A stretch of 64,000 nucleotides of DNA, from positions 29,203 through 93,202 of the forward strand of contig JAOQAD010000002.1 in assembly GCA_025963775.1 (NCBI GenBank). Reading direction: 5' to 3'. This DNA is from Bacteroidota bacterium. GTDB taxonomy: Bacteria > Bacteroidota > Bacteroidia > 2-12-FULL-35-15. Below, in pieces: positions 43,465-52,780 of this stretch (the first letter of the stretch is position 1; each line of letters opens with the position of its first letter). The notes beneath the pieces were generated by a model. The model was not told where the DNA came from and searched no databases. It worked only from the letters and a program-made list of their open reading frames with translations. A program made the translations under genes and the position numbers.

Positions 43465-44544
43465 GTGGCAAAATTTATAATCAAGCGCTTGATATACGGA
43501 TTCCTGGTTTTACTGGGAGTGATCACGGTTGTCTTCCTGCTTTTTAATGTGCTTCCCGGCGATCCGGCAAGGATGATGCTCGGGCAGCGTGCCGACCAGG
43601 CTTCCATTGATGCTATCAATAAAGACCTGGGCCGCGACAAATCACTTACCACCCAGTTCATCATGTACCTGAATGACCTTTCGCCGCTTTCGGTGCACGA
43701 CCCGGTGGACAAGGACCATTACCTGTACCTGAACCCGGATAAGTATTCATCCTACACCAAATTATTCCCGGTTTCCTCCACCAAGGTGCTTATCCTCAAA
43801 TATCCGTACCTCCGGAGGTCGTACATCACCAAGCGGAAAGTTTCCGACATCATTAAAGACACGATGCCGGCAACGGTGGTGCTTGCCTTTTCCGCGATCA
43901 CATTCGGTGCATTTTTCGGGATCCTGCTCGGGATCTGGGCTGCCATCAAAAAGAATTCCTGGTTCGACAAGAGCTCGCTCGTGTTTGCCATCTTCGGAAT
44001 GGCGCTGCCATCCTTCTTTATCGGTTTGATCATCTCCTGGTTCTTCGGCTACATCCTCCGCGATTATACGGGACTCAACCACCAGGGATCGCTCTATTAC
44101 ATCGATGATTTCGGTGACCAGAAGCTGGTGCTGAAAAACTTATTGCTGCCAACACTTACCCTTGGTTTGCGCCCGCTTGCCATCATCATCCAGCTTACCC
44201 GCGGCTCGCTGCTCGATGTCCTGTCGCAGGATTACATCCGTACTGCCACCGCCAAAGGGCTCAGCTTCTACAAAGTGGTGTTCAAGCATGCGCTCAAAAA
44301 TGCGCTGAACCCGGTGATCACCGCCATATCCGGATGGTTTGCAGGCCTCATGGCTGGCGCCGTTTTTGTGGAAAGGGTATTTAACTGGCGCGGGATCGGG
44401 AATGAAGTGGTGGATGCCCTCGAGAAAAATGACCTTCCGGTTGTAATGGGCGCCACGCTTGTATTTGCCGTAGTATTCGTTTTTATCAACATCACTGTTG
44501 ACATTGTGTATGGCATCCTGGATCCGCGCGTGAGGGTGCAATAA
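43465..44544 (+). CDS. ABC transporter permease, DppB-type
   Basis: The 359 residues start at GTG 43465, 3 nt after the previous stop. First helix: RLIYGFLVLLGVITVVFLLFNVLPGDPARMM. The EAA loop is in TRGSLLDVLSQDYIRTATAKGLSFYKVVFKHALKNALNPV, and GAVFVERVFNWRGIG is typical for dipeptide/oligopeptide permeases. An unusual insert (about 70-135, with SPLSVHDPVDKDHYLYLNP) lies between the first two helices. No ATPase, second permease or binding protein is nearby, so its partners are encoded elsewhere. Confidence 0.88.
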   Translation: MAKFIIKRLIYGFLVLLGVITVVFLLFNVLPGDPARMMLGQRADQASIDAINKDLGRDKSLTTQFIMYLNDLSPLSVHDPVDKDHYLYLNPDKYSSYTKLFPVSSTKVLILKYPYLRRSYITKRKVSDIIKDTMPATVVLAFSAITFGAFFGILLGIWAAIKKNSWFDKSSLVFAIFGMALPSFFIGLIISWFFGYILRDYTGLNHQGSLYYIDDFGDQKLVLKNLLLPTLTLGLRPLAIIIQLTRGSLLDVLSQDYIRTATAKGLSFYKVVFKHALKNALNPVITAISGWFAGLMAGAVFVERVFNWRGIGNEVVDALEKNDLPVVMGATLVFAVVFVFINITVDIVYGILDPRVRVQ

Positions 44545-44567
44545 TTTACTCCTTTTAGTATTCTTCA

Positions 44568-45530
44568 ATGAAAAAGTTAGTTAGTTCGGGGATCGTATTT
44601 TTAACTGTGGTGTGCAGCGCTTTCGCGCAAAGCTCCGCGAAATATACAGAGCTGGCCCGAGAGGCCAAAAGCCTTTTCGAAAGCAAACAATACAGGCGCT
44701 CCGCAGAAACATACACCAAAGCCTTCCGCGCAAACGGCTGGAAAGCATACCGTGCCGACCGCTACAATGCGGCCTGCGCATGGACACTCGCGGGAAACAG
44801 GGATTCGGCATTCTACCAGTTGTTCAGGGTGGCGGATGCCTTTAAGTATGATAATTACGACCGCATTTCCACCGATTCGGTGCTCACTTCGCTCAACAAG
44901 GATGCGCGCTGGGGACAGCTGCTGAACATTGTGAAGCAGAACATCGGCATGGAAGAGGCAAAGCTGAACAAGGCGCTGCTGAAGCTGATGGACAGCGTTT
45001 ACCACGATGACCAGGCCTACCGTTTCCAGCAGATCAGCGTGTATAAGGAATTTGGGTATTCATCACCGGAAGGAAAAAACATCAGGAAAACCATTCATGA
45101 AAAAGATTCACTGAACGAGATCATCGTCAGCGGACTGCTTGATAAGTACGGCTGGATCGGGAAAGAAGTAGTGGGTACCAATGGCAATGCAACACTCGGT
45201 TTGGTGCTGCAGCATTCTTCGCTTGCCACGCAGCTGAAATACCTGCCCATGATGCGGGAAGCGGTGAAGACAAAAAAAGCGGATCCGTATGACCTTGCCA
45301 TGCTGGAAGACCTCGTATTGGCCAGGCAGGGGAAAAAGCAATTGTATGGAAGCTCTATTGTAAGCGTGGAAGGAAAGAAATATTATGTTTCCCCGATGGA
45401 AGATCCGGCGAATGTTGACAAGCGAAGGGCTGAGCTGGGATTGGGCACGCTGGATGAATACCTCCGGAACTGGGGCATCCGCTGGGACATTAAAAAGTAT
45501 GAAGAAGACCTGAAGCTTTACGAAAAGTAA
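44568..45530 (+). CDS. exported TPR-like protein with DUF6624 domain
   Basis: The 320 residues begin with a signal peptide (MKKLVSSGIVFLTVVCSAFAQ). A TPR-like pair follows (AREAKSLFESKQYRRSAETYTKAF; RYNAACAWTLAGNRDSAF), then from about 140 a DUF6624-type domain (LLKLMDSVYHDDQAYR; LGLVLQHSSLATQLKYLPMMREAV; KKQLYGSSIV; DKRRAELGLGTLDEYLRNWG). Its function is unknown; export is clear. It lies 23 nt after the permease. Confidence 0.8.
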   Translation: MKKLVSSGIVFLTVVCSAFAQSSAKYTELAREAKSLFESKQYRRSAETYTKAFRANGWKAYRADRYNAACAWTLAGNRDSAFYQLFRVADAFKYDNYDRISTDSVLTSLNKDARWGQLLNIVKQNIGMEEAKLNKALLKLMDSVYHDDQAYRFQQISVYKEFGYSSPEGKNIRKTIHEKDSLNEIIVSGLLDKYGWIGKEVVGTNGNATLGLVLQHSSLATQLKYLPMMREAVKTKKADPYDLAMLEDLVLARQGKKQLYGSSIVSVEGKKYYVSPMEDPANVDKRRAELGLGTLDEYLRNWGIRWDIKKYEEDLKLYEK

Positions 45531-45560
45531 TCCATTATTAATTCTTTAAAACAGCAGCAC

Positions 45561-46313
45561 ATGAGAAGAAAGATCGTTGCAGGCAACTGGAAAATGAACA
45601 AGGACCTTCAACAGGGCATGAACCTGGTAGAGGAAGTGCTTTCACTTTCATCCCCGGAAGATGTGCTGAAGATCTTTGCAGCACCTTTTATTCACATCAC
45701 TTCAGCGATTGAAAAAGTAAAAGGCAAAAACGATTATGCCGTTGCAGCGCAAAACTGCCATCACCTCGAATGCGGCGCTTACACAGGCGAAGTATCAGCA
45801 GAAATGATCAGCTCGGCAGGTGCAGGATATGTGATCATCGGGCATTCCGAAAGAAGGAATTATTTCAATGAAACAACATCCGTCCTCACACAAAAAGTAA
45901 ACATCGCGCTTGCCAATAATTTAATCCCGATTTTTTGCGTGGGTGAAAACCTCGAGCACCGCAATGCCAACCAGCATCTCGAGATCGTAAGGCAGCAATT
46001 GAAAGAAGCGCTGTATCATTTATCAGCAGCCGATTTCAGCAGGCTCATTATCGCCTACGAACCTGTATGGGCAATCGGTACCGGCGTAACTGCCACCAGC
46101 CACCAGGCGCAGGGCATGCATAATTTTATCCGTTCCGAGATCAATAAAAAATACGGAAAGGAAATTTCCGAAAACACTTCTGTTTTATATGGTGGCAGCT
46201 GCAATGCTGAAAATGCAAAGGAATTGTTCTCCTGCCTGGATGTGGATGGCGGACTTGTTGGAGGAGCATCACTCAAGGCTGCAGACTTTGTAGCGATCGC
46301 TAACTCATTTTAA
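45561..46313 (+). CDS. tpiA: triosephosphate isomerase
   Basis: TpiA interconverts dihydroxyacetone phosphate and glyceraldehyde-3-phosphate. In the 250 residues are VAGNWKMNKD (Asn9, Lys11), IIGHSERRNYF (electrophilic His), IAYEPVWAIGTG (catalytic Glu), YGGSCNAENAKELF, and VGGASLK for phosphate. All catalytic residues are present. The last gene before a 398-nt repeat region. Together with the GAPDH gene it covers adjacent glycolytic steps, but they are far apart here. Confidence 0.97.
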   Translation: MRRKIVAGNWKMNKDLQQGMNLVEEVLSLSSPEDVLKIFAAPFIHITSAIEKVKGKNDYAVAAQNCHHLECGAYTGEVSAEMISSAGAGYVIIGHSERRNYFNETTSVLTQKVNIALANNLIPIFCVGENLEHRNANQHLEIVRQQLKEALYHLSAADFSRLIIAYEPVWAIGTGVTATSHQAQGMHNFIRSEINKKYGKEISENTSVLYGGSCNAENAKELFSCLDVDGGLVGGASLKAADFVAIANSF

Positions 46314-46711
46314 AAATACGGATCGCTGATTAGTTCGAATTTATGAATAGGAGTGTCATTGCGAGGAGACACGCCGAATCAATCTCATTCAACGAATAAC
46401 GAATCATTACGAATGTATACGAATTACGAATTGGTGTACGGTTGCGCGTTGTCAGGCGGAGGGTTAAAACGTCGAAGAGTGTGCGCAAGCCGGCCCAGAT
46501 GGTTCGACAGGCTCAACATGACAACGCGCAAAATATTGCTTCGGCTGAGTCAGTTCGAGCGAAGCCGAGAACGCGGGTTGACTACATAATACGTTTAAGC
46601 TTACACACGTTCTCGACTTCGCTCGAACTGACATCACACAGATTCGTAAATTAGTATACGTTCGTATTTGTACCATCTGAAATCACCAATCTAATACACT
46701 GATCAACAAAA
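46314..46711. repeat. 398-nt gene-free, repeat-dense spacer
   Basis: GTCAGTTCGAGCGAAGCCGAGAACG (46549-46573) and CGTTCTCGACTTCGCTCGAACTGAC (46608-46632) form a 25-bp inverted repeat with one mismatch across a 34-nt loop. 46352-46382 holds a GTGTCATTGCGAGGAGACAC palindrome. 46385-46432 holds repeated TACGAATTACGAATT units. 46500-46525 holds GGTTCGACAGGCTCAACATG. None codes for a convincing protein; the track ORFs here are translated repeats. Confidence 0.8.
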
Positions 46712-47548
46712 ATGAACTACATAGAACTCACCGTAACAGTAGAACCTAAAGAACAGGGCAGCGATGTGCTCATTGCGCAGCTTTCCGAGCTCGATTACGA
46801 AAGCTTCGTGGAGAATGAAAAGGGTTTCTGCGCTTACATACAGGAGCAGCATTACGATGAAAGCAGGCTGAACCTGGCTTTGTCGCTGTACGCCGACTTC
46901 TTCAAAATAAGCCATACCTCGAAAACAATCCCGCAACAAAACTGGAACAAAGAGTGGGAGAGCAGCTTTCAGCCGATAGAGGTGGATGGCAAATGCTATA
47001 TCCGCGCACCATTTCATCCTGCAAAGGAAGGCTTCATTTACGATGTGATCATTGAGCCGAAAATGTCGTTTGGCACCGGGCATCACCACACCACCCAGCT
47101 GATGATCCGGAAATTAATGTTATTAAATGTTAAAAACAGCTCGCTGCTCGACATGGGCTGCGGTACCGGCGTACTCGCGATCGTCGCCTCCATGATGGGC
47201 GCCGGCCCCATAATGGCGGTAGATATCGACGAATGGAGCTATGAGAACACCATTGAGAATTTGGAGAAAAATAATATCAACAAGGTGCTTGTTCATAAAG
47301 GCAACGCGGAAATTTTGCAGAAAAAAATATTTCATACTATATTAGCGAATATCAATAAAAATGTACTGCTGGCCGATCTGCCCGTGTATGTTCAATCGCT
47401 CGAAAAAGGAGGAAACCTGATTTTAAGCGGCTTTTTTGAGACTGACATCACAGAACTAAGTCTTAAAGCAACTGAACTTGGATTAAAATTTGAAGACAAG
47501 GCTGTTAGCGAGCAATGGACCATGCTGCATTTTATCAAACCCGCTTAA
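46712..47548 (+). CDS. prmA: ribosomal protein L11 methyltransferase
   Basis: PrmA trimethylates amino groups on ribosomal protein L11. The 278 residues have an N-terminal substrate-binding domain, then FGTGHHHTTQLMIR, the SAM motif LLDMGCGTGVLAIVASMMGAGPIMAVDID, and ILANINKNVLLADLP where most PrmA proteins carry NI(L/V)A. The start at 46712 is a clear ATG after the repeat region. The giant gene starts 7 nt after its stop. Confidence 0.95.
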   Translation: MNYIELTVTVEPKEQGSDVLIAQLSELDYESFVENEKGFCAYIQEQHYDESRLNLALSLYADFFKISHTSKTIPQQNWNKEWESSFQPIEVDGKCYIRAPFHPAKEGFIYDVIIEPKMSFGTGHHHTTQLMIRKLMLLNVKNSSLLDMGCGTGVLAIVASMMGAGPIMAVDIDEWSYENTIENLEKNNINKVLVHKGNAEILQKKIFHTILANINKNVLLADLPVYVQSLEKGGNLILSGFFETDITELSLKATELGLKFEDKAVSEQWTMLHFIKPA

Positions 47549-47555
47549 TATCACT

Positions 47556-50500
47556 ATGAAAAAAATAACATTTCTTTTTTTACTTTTTGTAAGCCTTTTA
47601 TCCTCGCAAAAAGCAGCAGCCCAATTAAACCCGATCAAACAATTCTCCGAAGACCCCATCAAGTTCCTCGATGAGGTAAAAACCATGTTCGAGGCCACCA
47701 ACATGGACAAGAAGGAGGTCAAGGAATACATGGAAGCTTTCACGCTCACCTGGAACAGCCCTGAGTACACCGGCAACCTGAAAAAAGCCACCTACGACTG
47801 CTTTAACCTCATGGTGAAAAGGAAGATCCGCATCCTTCCAGAATACAAAAGTTACCTGAATTCGGTGATGAACTTCGCCATCTCCAAACAAAGTGAAGAT
47901 CACTTCCTCAGCTGGCAGGAATGTGTGAACAAGATCCTGAATGCAAAGATCCTGAAGAATTATTCCGATTACCTGCAGATGAGCGAAAACCTCTTTGCTT
48001 CCAACACCTTCTACAAATCGGCAGTAGTGGAATATTCCTCCTCCAACAACAAATACATTTTCGAGTACGACAGCGTTCCGAAAGTGATTTTTCCAAGCCT
48101 GAACCTGCGCTGCTACAACAACCAGCACGACAGCGGCATTGTGTACAACACGCGAGGCATATATTATCCGTACAAGGGAGTTTTCATCGGTGAAACCGGA
48201 AAAGTGAACTGGAAGCGTGCCGGCCTGGATGAGAATACGGTTTGGGCAGAATTAAAAAAATACCAGGTGACCTTAAAGACCAGCGGGTTTACAGCAGATT
48301 CCGTAACCTTTTACAATAAAAATTATTTTCAAAAGCCTTTGGTCGGACAGCTTACAGAAAAGGTTGTTTCCGAAAGGGAAGGCAACATTTCTTACCCGCG
48401 CTTTGATTCCTACAGCAAGCGGATGCAGATCCCGAACATTGCCAAGGATGTGGATTACGATGGCGGATTTCTCCAGCGGGGCCCGAAATTCCTCGGTTCC
48501 GGCAGCAAGGAGGAAGATGCAAAGCTGATCTTTAAGAGAGAAGGCAAAGTGGTGCTCATCGTTGGTGCGAAGCTGATCGGTGTGGCGAAGGAAAAGCTGA
48601 CTGCAGAAACAGCCAACATTAAAATTTATTTTGACAAGGATTCCATCACGCATCCCAGCGTGAACATGAAATTTATGGTGGATGAACGTACATTGTCGCT
48701 GATCCGCACCAACGACGGGGTTTCCAAATCTCCTTTCCTCAATACATTCCACATGGTAGATATGTATTTTGAAGAGCTTGCCTGGAAGATCGATGATCCG
48801 AAGATCGACCTGCGGATGCTTGTCGGGAACTCGCAGGAAGATGCGATGTTCGAGTCGGCAAACTATTTCCGTGGCGACAGGTATGAAGCCGTGCAGGGCA
48901 TTGATGCGATCAACCCCTTGTTCCAGATGCGCGAATTTGTAGTGAAAAAGAATGGAGACAACCGCAGGTTCTACGGTGCTGAGTATGCAAAGTATGTGAA
49001 GTTTCCGCTGAAGGATATGCAGCCGGTGCTGGTGCGTCTTTCGGCACTGGGCTTCATTACTTACGATATCGAGGATGATGAAGTGAACGTGAATGAAAAA
49101 TTGTTCACTTACATTTCTGCGAAAGCAGGGCATGTGGACAATGACGTGATCCAGTTCCCTTCCGTAGTGAGGAATGCAAGTAATGCAAGCATTAACCTGC
49201 TGAATTACGACATGACCATTTTCGGTGTGAAGCAGGTGTACATGAGCGATTCACAAAGCGTGGTGATCTATCCGAAAGAACAGAAGATCATACTGAAAAA
49301 AAACAGGGATTTCTCCTTTGCAGGTGTGGTGCATGCAGGCCGTTTCGATTTCTTCGGAAAGGAATTCTCATTCGATTACAACAAATTTATCATCAACCTG
49401 AAGAATGTGGATTCACTCAGGCTGACCGTAAAATCGCGTGAGCCGGATGCTTACGGCGAATACCCGCTTGTGAAGGTGAAGACGGTGGTGGAGCACATCG
49501 ACGGTGACCTTGAGATCGATAATCCCGCGAACAAGTCGGGCCGGAAGCCATTCCCGCAGTACCCGATCTTCAACAGCTTCAAGGATTCCTATGCCTATTA
49601 TGATAAGAAGACCATCCAGAACGGGAAATACCCGAAGGACAAATTTTATTTCCACCTCGAGCCTTTCACGATCGACAGTTTGGACAACTTTACCAATGAA
49701 GGACTGAACTTCAAGGGAGAGTTCGTGTCGGCCGGGATCTTTCCGACCATCAAAGAATCACTGACCCTCCAGAACGATTATTCGCTTGGCTTTATCACCC
49801 AAGCACCTGCAGCCGGCTATCCGCTGTACGGAGGGAAGGGAAGCTTTAACAGCGCGGTGAAGCTGAGCAACCAGGGATTGCGGGGTGATGGTTCCATCAA
49901 TTATGTAACATCGGTCACGAAGTCAAAGGACTTTATATTCTATCCTGATTCCACAAATGCTATTGCCCAGACGTTTGATGTGAAAGAGCAGACGATCAAG
50001 CCGGAGTTTCCTCAGATCCATGGCGACAGCGTGAAAATGCACTGGATGCCACAAAAGGATGTTATGACAGTGTTCAACAGCAAGGTGAAAAAATTTCAGG
50101 CTTTTAACGGGCAATCAGAGTTCAGCGGACATCTTTCACTGACGCCAAAACAATTGTTAGGTAGTGGTGTGGCCGATTTTAGCGGTGCTAAATTAGATGC
50201 CAAGCTGGCCAAATTCACTGCCACCATATTGCAATCTGATAGCGCCAGCTTCACCCTAAAAGCCATGGATGCTGCTGGTGTAGCGCTCGCGACGAACAAT
50301 GTAAACGCAAAAATTGATTTTGCAAAGCGGTTCGGTGAGTTTAAATCGAATGGCAAAACGTCGCCTGTATTATTCCCGGTAAATCAGTACTTGTGCTACA
50401 TGGATAATTTTAAGTGGTTCATGGACGAGAACAGCATCGAGCTCGGCGCCAGTAAGCAGGCCTCCCAGAAGGCTGCGAACGAGGATGTCGACCTGACAGG

Positions 50501-52037
50501 GCCACAATGGATCTCTACTCACCCGAAGCAGGATTCACTGGCCTTTTATTCTCCGGCTGCAAAGGTGGACCTGAAAAAGAATATTATTTCTGCAAAAGAG
50601 GTCAAATATATTAACGTGGCGGATGCCCGTATCTATCCTGACAAAGGTGACGTGATCATCGACAAGGATGCTGTGATCCATACACTTCTCAATGCAAAGA
50701 TCATCGCGAATGCCGTTACCAAGTATCACAGCCTTTACAATTGTACCGTGAATGTATTTGCAAGGAAAAGTTACGCAGGCTCCGGCTATTATGATTACAT
50801 AGATGAGATCAAGACCAAGCAAACCTTCTATTTCAGCAACGTAAGCATTGATACCACGTTCCAGACCTATGCAGAAACAAACATCCCGGATTCAAGCAAA
50901 TTCCGTCTGAGCCCTAATTTTGAATACAAGGGAAAAGTGAAACTGAAAGCAAGCAACCAGTTCCTTGTATTTGACGGAACAGCCCGTATTTCCCACGATT
51001 GCGCAGGTATTCCGAAAGTATGGTTCAGGTTTGAATCGGAGATCAACCCGAACAATATTTACATCCCGGTCGACAGCCTTCCGAAAGACGGGGCAGGCAA
51101 GCCACTCGCTGCTTCACTGATGGTGACCACGGATTCAACGCATTTCTATTCGGCCTTTCTTTCACCGAAGGAATCAACCAACGACCCTTATGTATTGCCG
51201 GCAACAGGCTTCCTGTTCTTCGACAAGGCAACACGCGAATACCGCATCTCTAACAAGGAGAAACTGGTGGAGCGCTCCTTACCGGGAAATTACCTGAGCT
51301 TAAACACTGCGCAGTGCAAAGTGTATGGTGAAGGTAAGATCGACCTGGGCGGTGATTTCGGACAGGTGAAGGTGCAATCGTACGGAAGTGCCATTCATTA
51401 CCTTATCCCGGATTCCGTTTCATTCGACATGCTGATGACCACCGATTTCTTCTTCGATGACGGAGCGCTGGATAAAATGTCGGATGCGATCGTGAACTTC
51501 GCAGACCTGAAACCGACCGACTTTTCACGTCCCGTATTTGAAAAAGGAATGCGCGAGATGCTCGGCAAGGAGCAGGCGGATAAGCTTATCTCCCAGCTGA
51601 ACTTATACGGCTCTTACAAAAAATTCCCGGATGAGCTGAAAAAGACGATCTTCTTCACCGACCTGAAAATGAAGTGGAACAAGGATACACGTTCGTACAC
51701 TTCTAATGGTAAGATCGGGATCGGCAACATGGGCAAAACGCAGATCAACAAATATGTGGACGGCAGGGTAGAACTGGTGAAAAAACGCGGCGGCGACATC
51801 CTCAATATTTACATCCAGCTGGATGATAACAACTGGTATTACTTCAATTATACCAGGGGAACCATGCTGGCCGTTTCATCGAACGAGGCATTCAATACTG
51901 CACTGAAGGAGCTGAAGCAGGAAAAACGTGAAAAGGCCGGCGACAAGGATAAAAAAGAACCGAATTATTATTTCAACATTTGTCCTCCGAGCAAAAAAGT
52001 GCAGTTCTTACGTAAAACGCAAAGTGCAGAAGAATAG
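47556..52037 (+). CDS. giant exported protein of unknown function (1493 aa)
   Basis: I start at ATG 47556 (MKKITFLFLLFVSLLSSQKAAAQ, a clear signal peptide) instead of the track's 47490, which overlaps prmA. The mature protein has a helical first 200 residues (EDPIKFLDEVKTMFEATNMDKKEVKEY). The rest is over 1200 residues of beta-rich sequence with repeated patterns such as FDFFGKEFSFDYNKFIINLKNV, VSIDTTFQTYAETNIPDSSKF and GGDFGQVKVQSYGSAIHYLIPDS. There is no membrane helix, no T9SS tail and no catalytic motif I recognise. The pattern recalls long periplasmic beta-taco or beta-helix proteins, but that is a guess. Flanked by prmA and plsY. Confidence 0.85.
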   Translation: MKKITFLFLLFVSLLSSQKAAAQLNPIKQFSEDPIKFLDEVKTMFEATNMDKKEVKEYMEAFTLTWNSPEYTGNLKKATYDCFNLMVKRKIRILPEYKSYLNSVMNFAISKQSEDHFLSWQECVNKILNAKILKNYSDYLQMSENLFASNTFYKSAVVEYSSSNNKYIFEYDSVPKVIFPSLNLRCYNNQHDSGIVYNTRGIYYPYKGVFIGETGKVNWKRAGLDENTVWAELKKYQVTLKTSGFTADSVTFYNKNYFQKPLVGQLTEKVVSEREGNISYPRFDSYSKRMQIPNIAKDVDYDGGFLQRGPKFLGSGSKEEDAKLIFKREGKVVLIVGAKLIGVAKEKLTAETANIKIYFDKDSITHPSVNMKFMVDERTLSLIRTNDGVSKSPFLNTFHMVDMYFEELAWKIDDPKIDLRMLVGNSQEDAMFESANYFRGDRYEAVQGIDAINPLFQMREFVVKKNGDNRRFYGAEYAKYVKFPLKDMQPVLVRLSALGFITYDIEDDEVNVNEKLFTYISAKAGHVDNDVIQFPSVVRNASNASINLLNYDMTIFGVKQVYMSDSQSVVIYPKEQKIILKKNRDFSFAGVVHAGRFDFFGKEFSFDYNKFIINLKNVDSLRLTVKSREPDAYGEYPLVKVKTVVEHIDGDLEIDNPANKSGRKPFPQYPIFNSFKDSYAYYDKKTIQNGKYPKDKFYFHLEPFTIDSLDNFTNEGLNFKGEFVSAGIFPTIKESLTLQNDYSLGFITQAPAAGYPLYGGKGSFNSAVKLSNQGLRGDGSINYVTSVTKSKDFIFYPDSTNAIAQTFDVKEQTIKPEFPQIHGDSVKMHWMPQKDVMTVFNSKVKKFQAFNGQSEFSGHLSLTPKQLLGSGVADFSGAKLDAKLAKFTATILQSDSASFTLKAMDAAGVALATNNVNAKIDFAKRFGEFKSNGKTSPVLFPVNQYLCYMDNFKWFMDENSIELGASKQASQKAANEDVDLTGPQWISTHPKQDSLAFYSPAAKVDLKKNIISAKEVKYINVADARIYPDKGDVIIDKDAVIHTLLNAKIIANAVTKYHSLYNCTVNVFARKSYAGSGYYDYIDEIKTKQTFYFSNVSIDTTFQTYAETNIPDSSKFRLSPNFEYKGKVKLKASNQFLVFDGTARISHDCAGIPKVWFRFESEINPNNIYIPVDSLPKDGAGKPLAASLMVTTDSTHFYSAFLSPKESTNDPYVLPATGFLFFDKATREYRISNKEKLVERSLPGNYLSLNTAQCKVYGEGKIDLGGDFGQVKVQSYGSAIHYLIPDSVSFDMLMTTDFFFDDGALDKMSDAIVNFADLKPTDFSRPVFEKGMREMLGKEQADKLISQLNLYGSYKKFPDELKKTIFFTDLKMKWNKDTRSYTSNGKIGIGNMGKTQINKYVDGRVELVKKRGGDILNIYIQLDDNNWYYFNYTRGTMLAVSSNEAFNTALKELKQEKREKAGDKDKKEPNYYFNICPPSKKVQFLRKTQSAEE

Positions 52038-52040
52038 AAA

Positions 52041-52700
52041 TTGATAACGACATTACATATAATGCTGTTGCTTGGGGCCTATTTACTGGGCTCCATTCCA
52101 ACCGCCGTCTGGATAGGGAAATATTTCTATAAGATAGATGTCCGCGAGTATGGCAGCGGAAACGCCGGCGCCACCAACACCTTTCGCGTGCTTGGCAAAA
52201 GGGCCGGTATTCCCGTATTGCTGATCGATGTGCTGAAAGGCTTTGCAGCTGTGAACCTTGCTTATTTAAGCAATTACACGCCGCACAGCAATCAGTTCAC
52301 CAACCTGCAGCTGGTATTGGGCATCGCATCGCTCATCGGCCACATCTTCCCGATCTTCGCTTCCTTCAGGGGCGGGAAGGGGATCGCGACCCTGCTCGGG
52401 ATCGTCCTCGCGGTGCACCTGTTCGGGGCACTGAGCGCCATGTGCATTTTTATTATTGTGCTGCTGGTATCCAGTTATGTTTCCCTCAGCTCCATGGTTG
52501 CAGCGGTGATGTTCCCTGTGATCGTGATCCTCGTGTTCAAGGAAAGAGTGCCTTCCCTTGTGATCTTCTCCATCCTCATCGCCATCATGGTGCTCATTAC
52601 GCATCAGAAGAACATTGAACGGCTTCTGCGAAGGGAAGAGTCGAAAGCGAAGATCATCAAAAAAAAGAAAAAGGTGGAAAAACCTGCGCAGACAGAATAA
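52041..52700 (+). CDS. plsY: acyl-phosphate:glycerol-3-phosphate acyltransferase
   Basis: PlsY makes lysophosphatidic acid, the first membrane phospholipid precursor, from acyl-phosphate. The 219 residues hold the family motifs LLGSIPTAVWIGKYF, GSGNAGATNTFRVLGKRAG and GHIFPIFASFRGGKGIAT, and five membrane helices. The TTG at 52041, 3 nt after the upstream stop, is favoured over ATG 52062, because the latter would shorten the first helix. A highly basic tail (KKKKKVEKPAQ) ends the protein. Confidence 0.95.
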   Translation: MITTLHIMLLLGAYLLGSIPTAVWIGKYFYKIDVREYGSGNAGATNTFRVLGKRAGIPVLLIDVLKGFAAVNLAYLSNYTPHSNQFTNLQLVLGIASLIGHIFPIFASFRGGKGIATLLGIVLAVHLFGALSAMCIFIIVLLVSSYVSLSSMVAAVMFPVIVILVFKERVPSLVIFSILIAIMVLITHQKNIERLLRREESKAKIIKKKKKVEKPAQTE

Positions 52701-52769
52701 ACCGGCTATCCGGCCGTTCAAAGCAAATGCCTTTAACTTAATTTGGGAATTCAGCCCTGTCATAAATCT

Positions 52770-52777
52770 TATTTTTG
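52770..52777 (+). promoter_or_regulatory. TAnnTTTG -7 box 3 nt before a start codon
   Basis: TATTTTTG ends at 52777 and the ATG is at 52781. Transcription would begin at or within the first codon, suggesting a leaderless mRNA. Confidence 0.55.
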
Positions 52778-52780
52778 TCC

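Noticed and set aside
46353-46676. Small ORFs in the spacer between tpiA and prmA
   Set aside because: They translate inverted repeats (SVRAKSRT, ASLELT) and share no coding traits; no start signals.
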